DNA of 64,000 nt from Streptomyces sp. NBC_01689 (GTDB lineage: Bacteria; Actinomycetota; Actinomycetes; Streptomycetales; Streptomycetaceae): positions 1,736,001-1,800,000 of the forward strand of contig NZ_CP109592.1 in assembly GCF_036250675.1 (NCBI RefSeq), read 5' to 3'. The stretch's first letter is position 1. Every line of letters begins with the position of its first letter. The translations under genes were made by a program, and so were the position numbers. Below are positions 24,995 through 33,100 of the stretch, piece after piece. A model generated the notes under the pieces. The model was not told where the DNA came from and did no database searches. It saw only the letters and a list, made by a program, of their open reading frames with translations.

Positions 24995-27439
24995 TCAGTC
25001 CAGGAGGACCTCGCTCCAAACCTGTTTGCCGCCGCTGACCGGAAGGCTCCCCCAGGCCGTCGACATGGCCTCGACGAGAAGGATGCCGCGGCCCCCGGTG
25101 GCCTCCCAGCCGATGCTGGTGGGCTTGATGGGCGTACGGGGCGAGGAGTCCGCGACGGCGATCCGCAGCACCCGGTTGATGAGGGTGAGGTCGAGCCTGA
25201 CCTGGCCGCCGGTGTGCACGAGGGCGTTGGTGACGAGTTCGGAGACGACCAGCAGGGCGGTGTCCATGCTGTCGTCGGTCACACCCCAGGACCGCAGCGT
25301 GCGCCGGGTGAAGCGGCGGGCGTGCCGGACGGCCTCGGGGACGCGCCAGATCGTCCAGCTCTCCCGGAGCGGACGCAGCGACATGCCGTCGTAGCGCATC
25401 AGGAGCAGGGCGACGTCGTCACTCCGGTTGGCGCCCGCGAGCAGTCCGTCGGCGACCACGCCGAGGTGCGCGGGGTCGGAGGCGGCCAGTTCCCCGGCAA
25501 GCCGGTTCAGGCCGTCCTCGATGTCGACCTCGGCCGACTCGACGAGTCCGTCCGTGGTGAGGGCGACGACCGTGCCGAGCCGCACCGGCAGCGGGGTCAT
25601 CGGGAACTCGGCCTGGGTGACGACGCCGAGCGGGGGGCCGCCGTCGGAGTAGGGGACCTCCGTGCTGCCGTCCGGGTGACGCAGCACCGGCGGATGGTGT
25701 CCGGCGCGTACGCACCAGGCGGAGCCCTCCTCCATGTCCAGGTCCACGTAGCAGCAGGTGACGAAGAGGTCGGTCTCCAGGTCCATGAGGAGCCGGTTGG
25801 CGCGTGAGACGACCACGTCGGGCGGGTGGCCCTCGACGGCGTAGGCGCGCAGGGCGGTACGCATCTGGCCCATGAGGGTGGCGGCCTGGGCGTTGTGCCC
25901 CTGGACGTCGCCGATGACGAGGGCGACGTGGTTGTCGGCCAGCGGGATCACGTCGTACCAGTCGCCGCCGACCTCCAGTCCGGCCGTGGTGGGCAGATAG
26001 CGGGCGACGGCGACCGCCCCGGGAAGCCTGGGCAGCCGGCGCGGGAGCAGGGAGCGCTGGAGCGTGGTGACCAGCTCGTGCTCGGCGTCGAAGGAGCGGG
26101 CGCGGGTGAGTGCCTGGCCCGCGAGGCCCGCGGACGCGGTGAGCAGGGCGCGCTCGTCGGGGCCGAAGTCGTGCGGGGCGTCCCAGCCGATCAGGCACGC
26201 GCCGGCCATGTGCCCGCCGGCGGGCAGCGGCAGGATGGCGAGGCCGCCGGGTCCGACGCCGGCCAGCGCGGGTTCCAGCGGGGAGCCGGCGGGCCAGACG
26301 GCGGGGCGTCCCTCGTTCAGGGCCGCCGCCAGGGTCGGCATCGCGCGCACGGGCGCGTCGGGCCACTCCGAGCGCCATTCGGAGCGCCACAGATCCGGCC
26401 AGGCGGACGGTTCGGGCGGGTCCAGGACGGTGACGACGAGGCGGTCGCCCTCCACCTCGGCCAGCGCGATCCGGTCCGCCCGCAGGGGCCGCCGCAGCGC
26501 CGCCACGACGGCCCGGCCCACGTCCCGGACGGTGCCGGCGGTGGCGAGGGCCGCGGCCAGCCGTTGGACGCGGGCCACGTCGCTGACGCCCGAGCGGAGC
26601 TTGGAGGCGTCGGCGACCGTACCGACCAGGCGTGCCGGTCGGCCGTCCCCGCCCGGCACCATGCGGCCGCGCAGCCGCAGCCACTTCGGTCTGCCGGAGG
26701 GCTGGGTGATACGGAACTCCAGCTCGCGTTCCCCGATGGACATGTGGTCCGCCTCCACCACGGACATCAGGGTGGGCAGGTCCTCGGGAACGGTCAGGGC
26801 CAGCAGGGTCTCGACCTTGCCGTCGAACTCGGCCGGATCGAGGCCGAACAGCTCCAGCATCTCGTCGCCGACCTCGACATGCCCGGTGTCCATGGCCAGG
26901 TCGAAGGAGGTCGCGGCCGGGGCGCCGGGCGGGGTCGTCGAACCGGGGGCCGGGCAGACGGCGGCCTCGGCGACCAGGGCGAGACACTCCCTGTCCTCGG
27001 TGTCGAAGCCGCCGGGGTGCTCGCTGACCGCGACCAGGCACCCGGCGCCCTTCAGGGGCAGCACGGCCAGCCAGAAGTCCTGCGACGGCAGCCGGCGTGC
27101 CTCGGCGCCGCGGCCGATCTCCTCCGGACCGAGCCACACCGGGCGCCCCGAGCGGTGCGCGTCCACCGTGGGCGAGCTGCCGGTGAGGAGATAGCTCTCG
27201 CGCAGCCCGTAGAGCGTCCTGGGCACGCCCGCCGACTCGACCAGGTGCAGTTCGCCGCCCTTCGTCGCCGGCGAGTACACGGCGACGACGGTCGCGCCGG
27301 CGAAAACGAGCGCCTGTTCGAGGACGCGTCGCAGCCGTTCGCGCGGATCGACGTCCGGTGTAGGGGTCTTCAGGGAGATTTCGGCACGCAACGTCCGCGT
27401 TCCGCGTTCCGCAGCGCGCTCACTGACCACGTCCGTCAT
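24995..27439 (-). CDS. Multi-sensor SpoIIE-type PP2C phosphatase with C-terminal kinase-like ATPase
   Basis: 814 residues from an ATG with GGAAG 7-8 bases upstream. Order: N-terminal GAF-like domain (about 25-165), PAS domain (about 175-285; DEMLELFGLDPAEF, LEFRITQPSGRPKWLRLRGR), and GAF domain (about 290-455). The SpoIIE/PP2C phosphatase follows (about 470-690; EVGGDWYDVIPL, VIGDVQGHNAQAATLMGQ, TDGLVESAEVDIEDGL, DDVALLLMR). The C-terminus is a HATPase/anti-sigma-like domain (about 690-814; SELVTNALVHTGG, GGRGILLVEAM). Such proteins switch anti-sigma/anti-anti-sigma partners; having both phosphatase and kinase-like modules suggests a two-way switch. The targets are unknown. Confidence 0.9.
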   Translation of the reverse strand: MTDVVSERAAERGTRTLRAEISLKTPTPDVDPRERLRRVLEQALVFAGATVVAVYSPATKGGELHLVESAGVPRTLYGLRESYLLTGSSPTVDAHRSGRPVWLGPEEIGRGAEARRLPSQDFWLAVLPLKGAGCLVAVSEHPGGFDTEDRECLALVAEAAVCPAPGSTTPPGAPAATSFDLAMDTGHVEVGDEMLELFGLDPAEFDGKVETLLALTVPEDLPTLMSVVEADHMSIGERELEFRITQPSGRPKWLRLRGRMVPGGDGRPARLVGTVADASKLRSGVSDVARVQRLAAALATAGTVRDVGRAVVAALRRPLRADRIALAEVEGDRLVVTVLDPPEPSAWPDLWRSEWRSEWPDAPVRAMPTLAAALNEGRPAVWPAGSPLEPALAGVGPGGLAILPLPAGGHMAGACLIGWDAPHDFGPDERALLTASAGLAGQALTRARSFDAEHELVTTLQRSLLPRRLPRLPGAVAVARYLPTTAGLEVGGDWYDVIPLADNHVALVIGDVQGHNAQAATLMGQMRTALRAYAVEGHPPDVVVSRANRLLMDLETDLFVTCCYVDLDMEEGSAWCVRAGHHPPVLRHPDGSTEVPYSDGGPPLGVVTQAEFPMTPLPVRLGTVVALTTDGLVESAEVDIEDGLNRLAGELAASDPAHLGVVADGLLAGANRSDDVALLLMRYDGMSLRPLRESWTIWRVPEAVRHARRFTRRTLRSWGVTDDSMDTALLVVSELVTNALVHTGGQVRLDLTLINRVLRIAVADSSPRTPIKPTSIGWEATGGRGILLVEAMSTAWGSLPVSGGKQVWSEVLLD

Positions 27440-27861
27440 TACAGCGCTTCCGGAGCCCCCGCGCAGCCCCTGTGACCGTTCCGGCACCGGCGGGCCTGCG
27501 GTGGAGCCCCGAAGCCGTCCCGGATGCCGCGCGTGGCGCTCGCCGTGCGGCGGAAGCCCGCAGGCGCGAGCCTTGGATCATGTCCGCCCGCTCCGGTGCG
27601 GACGGCGGGCGGTGCGCCGCGACGGCGGGGCGTCCCCCGGCGGACGGTGTCCGGGCAGGCGGGTGTACCCGTCCCGGTACGCGGACGCTCTTCCGGGTAC
27701 CCGGAAGGTCTCCGGGGGACGGAGAGCGTCTCCCGGGTACGGGGGGCGGCCCGGCGTGCCGGTTCTGTGCCGGAACACGGCGTCGGGCGCCCGGTGGAAT
27801 CAGGGCCGGACTCGCCCCGGCCCGGGGAGCCACGGCGCGGCCCTGCGAGGAGGTGGTCGCC
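27440..27861. promoter_or_regulatory. Divergent region with an 18-bp palindrome and GGTAC cluster
   Basis: 422 bases between the two phosphatase genes. It contains the perfect palindrome CTTCCGGGTACCCGGAAG (27690-27707). Related pieces flank it: GGGTGTACCC (27661-27670), CCCGGTACGC near 27674 and CCCGGGTACGGG near 27729. Four similar sites within about 80 bases look like an operator cluster. There is no coding sequence with a ribosome binding site except the GTG at 27862. Confidence 0.45.
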
Positions 27862-30003
27862 GTGTCCGACTGGCGGGGGTCCGTGCAGGCACCGGCCGGC
27901 CGTACGACCCGGGCCGGACGGCCCCTGCTCTCCCTGACGCTGGCCTCCCTGGTGGAGGAGGTGCACGCCCACTCGGGCGCGGTGTACCTGCTCGCGAGCG
28001 GCGAACCCGTGCTGGAGATGGCCGTGATGGCGGGGATGCCCCGGGCGTTCGCGGCGCCCTGGGAACGGGTGGGCCTCAACGCTCCGATCCCGGTCGCCGA
28101 GGCGGTGCGCGAGCGGCGGCTGGTCTGGGTCGGCGGCGGCGAGGAGATGGCCCGCCGCTTCCCCCGGATCGCCGTGGTCCTCCCCTACCCCTTCGCGCTC
28201 GCCGCGCTTCCGGTGGCGACCGCGCGGGCCGTCTACGGAGCCGTCTTCGTCACCTGGCCGGGCTCCCACCCGGCGGAACTCGCCGACCGGGAGCGCGACC
28301 ACCTCACCGCGGCCTGCGACCGGCTCGCGCAGCGTCTGGAACGGGCGGCGGCCGAGCACCGGCCGGTGCGGCCGGAGCCCGATCTGCTCACGGCGTCCGC
28401 CGCCCCGGCCCCGGGCACGCTCGGCACGGCGGAGGCGGCGCGGATGGTGGCGCGACTGCCGTACGGGCTGTGCGCGCTCGATCTGTACGGCCGGGTCGGC
28501 TACGCCAACCCGGCGGCGGCCGAACTGCTCGGAGTGCCGGTCAGCGCCCTGCTGGGCACCCAGCTGTGGGCCTCGGTGCCCTGGCTCAACGACCCGGTGT
28601 ACGAGGACCGTTACCGCGCCGCGCTGATCGGCCAGCACATGACGTCGTTCGTCGCGCTGCGGCCTCCCGGTGACTGGCTGTCGTTCCGTTTCCATCCCAG
28701 TACGACCGGGCTGAGCGTCCGCATCTCACGGGCCAGGGCCGTCGCGCAGATGAACCGCTCCGGGCCGCGGCCCGGGGACGCCCCCCGCCTGGTGACCATG
28801 TCGCAGGTGCTCAGCCTGGCCGGCGCCCTCACCCAGGCGGCCGGAGTGCAGGACGTCCTGCGGCTGGTCGCGGACGAGATCGCTCCCGCCGTCGGCAGCC
28901 GGGCCCTGATCCTGCTCGGCTCGCGGGCCGGCCGACTGCACGTGCTCGGCCACCGCGGGTACGCGGACACGCACGTCGCGGAACACCTCGACGGGCTGTC
29001 GCTGAGCGCGCGGTCCCCCTGCACCACCGCCCTGAACAGCGGGGTGCCCGCCTTCTTCGACTCGCGCGCGCAGCTGGAACACCTGTATCCGTCACGGAAG
29101 GCGACCTCCGACGGCATGGCCGCGTGGGCCTTCCTGCCGCTGATCGCCTCCGGACGGCCGCTGGGCACCTGTGTCCTCGCCTACGCGGAACCGCGCACCT
29201 TCCCCACCGACGAACGAGCCGTGCTGACGAGTCTGAGCGGGCTCGTCGCGCAGGCGCTGGAACGGGCGCTGCGCTACGACACCAAGCTCCAGCTGGCGCA
29301 CGGTCTGCAGGCCGCGCTGCTGCCCCACACCCTGCCGTCGCTGCCCTCCGTCGAGGCGGCCGCGCGCTATCTGCCGGCCACTCAGGGCATGGAGATCGGC
29401 GGGGACTTCTACGACCTGGTGCCCTCGCACGGCCTGGCCGCCGCGGTCATCGGCGACGTCCAGGGGCACAACGTGACCGCGGCGGCCCTGATGGGCCAGG
29501 TCCGCACCGCCGTCCGCGCGTACACCACCGTCGGCCAGCCGCCGGAGGAGGTGATGCGCAGCACCAACCGGCTGCTGATCGACCTGGGCGCGGACCTGTT
29601 CGCGAGCTGTCTCTATCTGCGCCTGGATCCCGCGCGCGAGGTCGCCGTCATGGCGCGCGCGGGTCACCCGCCCCCGCTGCTGCGGCGACCGGACGGGCGG
29701 GTGCGGGTACTCGACCTGGCGGGCGGCCCGCTGCTCGGGATCGACGTGGACGCCACGTACCAGGCCACCGAGGTGCCCCTGCCGCCCGGTTCGGTGCTCG
29801 CCCTCTACACCGACGGACTGATCGAATCCCCGGGTGTGGACATCGAGGACGCCCTGGCCGGGCTCGGGCGGCGGCTCGGCGAGGCCCCCGAGCAGCCGCT
29901 CGACGAGCTGGCCGACAGTCTGGTGCGGCAGAGCGGGGCGCTCGCGCAGGAGCGGCCCGACGACGTGGCACTCCTGCTGCTGCGGACACGGGCGCACGGA
30001 TGA
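27862..30003 (+). CDS. GAF/PAS-containing SpoIIE-type PP2C phosphatase
   Basis: 713 residues from a GTG with GAGGAGG 8 bases upstream. Order: GAF-like domain (about 15-150; SGAVYLLASGEPVLEMAVMAGMP), PAS domain (about 190-295; GLCALDLYGRVGYANPAAAELLG), and second GAF domain (about 310-465). The phosphatase follows (about 475-700; EIGGDFYDLVPSH, VIGDVQGHNVTAAALMGQVRTAV, YTDGLIESPGVDIEDAL, RPDDVALLLLRT). Unlike its divergent neighbour, it lacks the C-terminal ATPase. It probably dephosphorylates an anti-sigma antagonist in response to ligand or redox input; target unknown. Confidence 0.9.
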   Translation: MSDWRGSVQAPAGRTTRAGRPLLSLTLASLVEEVHAHSGAVYLLASGEPVLEMAVMAGMPRAFAAPWERVGLNAPIPVAEAVRERRLVWVGGGEEMARRFPRIAVVLPYPFALAALPVATARAVYGAVFVTWPGSHPAELADRERDHLTAACDRLAQRLERAAAEHRPVRPEPDLLTASAAPAPGTLGTAEAARMVARLPYGLCALDLYGRVGYANPAAAELLGVPVSALLGTQLWASVPWLNDPVYEDRYRAALIGQHMTSFVALRPPGDWLSFRFHPSTTGLSVRISRARAVAQMNRSGPRPGDAPRLVTMSQVLSLAGALTQAAGVQDVLRLVADEIAPAVGSRALILLGSRAGRLHVLGHRGYADTHVAEHLDGLSLSARSPCTTALNSGVPAFFDSRAQLEHLYPSRKATSDGMAAWAFLPLIASGRPLGTCVLAYAEPRTFPTDERAVLTSLSGLVAQALERALRYDTKLQLAHGLQAALLPHTLPSLPSVEAAARYLPATQGMEIGGDFYDLVPSHGLAAAVIGDVQGHNVTAAALMGQVRTAVRAYTTVGQPPEEVMRSTNRLLIDLGADLFASCLYLRLDPAREVAVMARAGHPPPLLRRPDGRVRVLDLAGGPLLGIDVDATYQATEVPLPPGSVLALYTDGLIESPGVDIEDALAGLGRRLGEAPEQPLDELADSLVRQSGALAQERPDDVALLLLRTRAHG

Positions 30004-30365
30004 CGCCGTCCCGGGCCCGGCATGGCACGCGGCGCGCACCGGGCGGCTCCCGCGCGACGCGAACGGCCGCGCCACGCGGCGTCGCACGGAGCACGGCGGA
30101 CCGGTCCGTCACGACGGGAACGGCTCCCGCGCCACGAGGCACGCGAAAGCGCGAACGCTGGCGTCACCCGGGGGGACCGATCCGGCGTCACCCGTCGGGC
30201 CGGCCCGGCTTCACCCGGCGCCCCGGCCCGGCGGCGCCTCGCGCACACCGGCCCGCGCCGCTCCCGAACGCGGTGCGGTCCGGCCCTCCCGCCGGAGGGC
30301 CGGACCTCCCACCTCCGGCCGGGACGGCGATCCGTGGCCGGGTCAGTGGCTCTGCGCCGGTGGTG
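30004..30365. other. Convergent gap without genes
   Basis: 362 bases of very GC-rich sequence between the phosphatase stop and the stop of the serine protease. Apart from the hairpin at 30277-30306 there are only loosely repeated CGCG/ACGCGGC tracts. No ribosome-binding-site-supported ORF was found. Confidence 0.4.
30277..30306. terminator. Terminator hairpin of the secreted protease
   Basis: Perfect 12-base arms GGTCCGGCCCTC (30277-30288) and GAGGGCCGGACC (30295-30306) with loop CCGCCG, about 60 bases past the protease stop. Confidence 0.75.
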
Positions 30366-31706
30366 TCACCCGTTCGAGCTCACCATTCCGGAGCCGTCGT
30401 CCACGCCGGTGCCGGACTGGTCGCCCGTCCCCGACCGGTCACCGCCGGCCCCGGAGTGGTCGCCCGTCCCCGACTGGTCACCGGTGCCGGACTGGTCGGC
30501 CGCCCCCGACTGGTCGCCGGCGGCCGGGTCGCTCTCCGCGGGGTCGCTGGGCTCGGCACCGGCCGTGGCGCCCGCGTCGCCGGCACCCGCGCCTGCCCCC
30601 GTCCCGAGCGTCGCGCCGGTCGCCGTGAGCGCGGTCGTCACCGGCTGGAAGAAGGTCTCACCGCCGACCGTGCAGTCGCCGCTGCCGCCCGAGGTCAGGC
30701 CTATCGCACTGCCGTCCTGGGTGAAGAGCGAACCGCCGCTGTCGCCGGGCTCGGCGCACACGTCGGTCTGGATGAGTCCGGTGACCGTGCCCTCGGGATA
30801 GTTCACCGTGGCGTCGAGTCCGGTGACGTTGCCGTCGTTGAGACCGGTGGTGCTGCCCATCCGGAAGACCTGCTGGCCCACGGCGGCGTCGGCGGCCTGG
30901 TTGATGGCGACGGTCTGGCCGTTGCCCACGTCGACCACACTGGCGGCCTGGGTGTTGGGGTCGTCGTACTTGACGAGCGAGAAGTCGCCGTCACCGGGGA
31001 AGGTGGCCTGGTCGACGGTGGCGATCGGCGCGCCGTTCTGCGTGTCCGACCACTCCTTGGCCGCGACCCCGCAGTGTCCGGCGGTCAGGAAGGCGGGGCT
31101 GCCGTCGCTCGCGGTGACGTTGAATCCCAGCGAACAGCGGGCTCCACCGCCGAAGATGGCGTCGCCGCCGTCCACGAACGTCTTGAAGGTGCCCGCGGAC
31201 TTCTTCACGGTGGCCATGCCGGAACCCAGCGAGTCGACGGTCGACGTCAGCTTGTTCCAGTTCGCACCCGTGACCGTGCTGTCGGCCGTGACCCGGAGCT
31301 GGTTGGTCCTGGGGTCGACCGACCAGGCGGTGCCGGGGATGGTCGCGTCCGTCCGCAGCGTCCGGGCGGCGGACTTGAGGGCGGCCAGGCTGTTGTCGAC
31401 GCTGCGGGGAACGGCGCCGGCCTTCTCGACCGCGTCGGCCGCCTTGCCGTCGCCGCCGACGACGTTGACGACGACCTGCTTCTTGGCGGCGTCGTAGTAG
31501 GCACCCCCGTAGGCTTCACCGAGCTGGGTGGCGAGGAGTGAGGCGAGGTCCGAGGCGTCGGCGGCCCTCAGCGTCTTGGGAGCGGCGTCCTTCCCGTCCG
31601 TCTGCGAGGCGTTGGCGTTGGGCAGCAGCAGCGCCGCGGCTCCGAGCGCCGCGACACTTCCCGCCGCGATGGCGGCCTTGCGCTTGGGAATCCTTTTGTG
31701 ACTCAA
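30366..31706 (-). CDS. Secreted trypsin-like serine protease (streptogrisin-type, S1) with repetitive tail
   Basis: 446 residues from a TTG start chosen because AGGAGG lies 7 bases upstream. A signal peptide (RKAAIAAGSVAALGAAALLL) is followed by a propeptide of about 120 residues with alpha-lytic-protease-type repeats. The mature protease comes next (CSLGFNVTASDGSPAFLTAGHCG). The triad is H211 (TAGHC), D241 (GDGDFSL) and S323 (EPGDSGGS). After the fold's end (TFFQPVTTAL) there is an unusual tail of about 70 residues made of repeats such as DQSGTGDQSG. Streptogrisins are exported endopeptidases that mature themselves; the tail is not part of the catalytic domain and may bind wall or substrate. 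Confidence 0.92.
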   Translation of the reverse strand: MSHKRIPKRKAAIAAGSVAALGAAALLLPNANASQTDGKDAAPKTLRAADASDLASLLATQLGEAYGGAYYDAAKKQVVVNVVGGDGKAADAVEKAGAVPRSVDNSLAALKSAARTLRTDATIPGTAWSVDPRTNQLRVTADSTVTGANWNKLTSTVDSLGSGMATVKKSAGTFKTFVDGGDAIFGGGARCSLGFNVTASDGSPAFLTAGHCGVAAKEWSDTQNGAPIATVDQATFPGDGDFSLVKYDDPNTQAASVVDVGNGQTVAINQAADAAVGQQVFRMGSTTGLNDGNVTGLDATVNYPEGTVTGLIQTDVCAEPGDSGGSLFTQDGSAIGLTSGGSGDCTVGGETFFQPVTTALTATGATLGTGAGAGAGDAGATAGAEPSDPAESDPAAGDQSGAADQSGTGDQSGTGDHSGAGGDRSGTGDQSGTGVDDGSGMVSSNG

Positions 31707-31894
31707 CTCTTGACCTCCTGGGGACGGCGTCGATGCCACCGTCCGGCGGCTGACACTGGGGGGCGCCCGGATGCCTGTTGATACGTGTGAGCCGCGGGAC
31801 GTGTTCAACTCCCTCTGAGAAACGGAGGAGTCGGCCCGGAGAAAAGCATGGATTGCGAGGTGACCGCGCCTCTTCTCCGGCCGACCGGGGAACG

Positions 31895-32317
31895 ATGCCC
31901 CGTATGACACTGAGCCTCGCGGAAGCCGACGAGATCCTCTCCACCCGCTTCGCGCCCTGGGTGCGGGAACTGGGCCTGTCCGTCACGGAGTCGGGTGAGG
32001 ACCGCGCGGTCCTGCGGCTGCCCTGGTCCACCCGTCTCGCGCGCGAGGGCGGTTCGATGTCCGGACAGGCCCTGATGGCCGCCGCGGACACGGCGACCGT
32101 GATCGCCGTCTCGGCGGCGCGCGGCGGCTTCGTCCCGATGACGACGGTCCAGCTGTCGACCAGCTTCCAGCGCGCGGTCACGGACGCGGACGTACGGGTC
32201 GAGGCGGTCCTGACCAAGCTCGGCCGGCGCATGGCCTTCGCCGACATCACGATGACGGCCGGCGTCTCCCGGGATCTCGTGGCCCACGCCGCCGCGGTGT
32301 ACGCCCTGCTGGGCTGA
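31895..32317 (+). CDS. PaaI-type hotdog-fold thioesterase
   Basis: About 140 residues (ATG at 31895, or 31904 three codons on). The hotdog fold is recognisable: WVRELGLSVTESGEDRAVLRLPWSTRLAREGGSMSGQALMAAADTATVIAV covers the first strands and the central helix. TTVQLSTSFQRAV and RVEAVLTKLGRRMAFADITMT give the sheet. The family hydrolyses acyl-CoA or other thioesters in the cytosol. The substrate cannot be predicted. It is divergent from the protease gene. Confidence 0.85.
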   Translation: MPRMTLSLAEADEILSTRFAPWVRELGLSVTESGEDRAVLRLPWSTRLAREGGSMSGQALMAAADTATVIAVSAARGGFVPMTTVQLSTSFQRAVTDADVRVEAVLTKLGRRMAFADITMTAGVSRDLVAHAAAVYALLG

Positions 32318-32794
32318 GCGCCACGGTCCGCGGTGTTCCGGTGACGCTCCGTCCACGAACGGCACCGGAATCCTTGCTTCAGCGAATCTGCACATCGCAT
32401 GCGCAGGCGCGTCACGGCGCGGGACGGATCTGCACAGTCGCGCGCCCCTCGCGCACCCTCGGGACGGGAACCCCCCTCGGTGCGCCGAGCGGCAAGGGTG
32501 ACGCCGAAACAATGCCGTGCAGCATGTGAAGAAGTCGCCGTAAAGGCGTGCGCGACCCTGCACGGTTGAGCCGAAGTCGTGCTCAAGTTCCCAGGTGGGA
32601 GCCCTGGTTGATTGGATACGCGGACCGCGGCCGTGCTTTGATCCGTGCACCGCGGAGGTCGCGGCAAGCTTCCGGAGACGGGAGCCGCACGGCTCCTCGA
32701 ACCGGAGTCCGCACCCCCGCGGTGGCGGCCGTCATCTGTCCCCAGAGGGGGCCGCTCCCCCCTTATGAATATCCATACGAAGGGAAGTTCCCCC
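32318..32794. promoter_or_regulatory. Upstream region of the exported-peptide operon
   Basis: 477 bases, less GC-rich than the neighbours, with no supported ORF. It holds a direct repeat ATCTGCACA at 32386-32394 and 32428-32436 (42 bases apart, about four helical turns). There is also an inverted repeat TTGAGC (32566-32571) / GCTCAA (32581-32586), and AT-rich pieces around 32608-32645 and 32762-32780. These are candidate operator and promoter elements for the peptide gene at 32795; none can be assigned by consensus. Confidence 0.45.
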
Positions 32795-33010
32795 ATGAAC
32801 TCCACCCCCCAGGTTGCCACCGCCGAGATCTCGGACGCGGACCTCGACAACGTCTCCGGCGGCCTGTCGCTGAACGCCGTCGGCACCGTCACCGGCCTGG
32901 TCGACGGCGTTGCCCCGGTGTCCGGCCTCGTGGGTACGGCCGTCGGCACCGTCGAGGGTGTGACCGGCCTGAACACCGCTCCGGTCACCGGTCTGGTCGC
33001 CGGTCTCTGA
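32795..33010 (+). CDS. Double-glycine leader peptide precursor with Cys-free Gly/Val-rich core
   Basis: 71 residues, AGGGAAG 7 bases before the ATG. Residues 1-23 form a leader ending in DADLDNVSGG, the classic double-glycine cleavage site for C39 peptidases. The 48-residue core (24-71) lacks Cys, Lys, Arg and aromatic residues. It repeats V-[T/S]-G-L at 32-35, 42-45, 56-59 and 64-67, and consists of two halves that both begin AVGTV (28-48 and 49-71) and end APV[S/T]GLV. Databases may call such peptides type A2 lantipeptides, but without Cys no lanthionine can form. The adjacent exporter is the natural processing and secretion machine. Activity is unknown. Confidence 0.85.
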   Translation: MNSTPQVATAEISDADLDNVSGGLSLNAVGTVTGLVDGVAPVSGLVGTAVGTVEGVTGLNTAPVTGLVAGL

Positions 33011-33031
33011 TCGCGTCCCATCCCGCTGAGT

Positions 33032-33056
33032 CCCGGAACCACTCCCCGGTTCCGGG
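33032..33056 (+). terminator. Hairpin between peptide precursor and exporter genes
   Basis: Perfect 9-base arms CCCGGAACC (33032-33040) and GGTTCCGGG (33048-33056), loop ACTCCCC, 22 bases after the precursor stop. Partial termination or mRNA stabilisation here would give more precursor than exporter, as in many peptide operons. Confidence 0.65.
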
Positions 33057-33100
33057 GCTCTCGGATGCCGTAGGTCTCCTTGACAGGTGAGGGAAGTCCC

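Noticed and set aside
32795..33010. Lanthipeptide precursor
   Set aside because: The core contains no Cys, and no LanM/LanBC gene lies near, so thioether rings cannot form.
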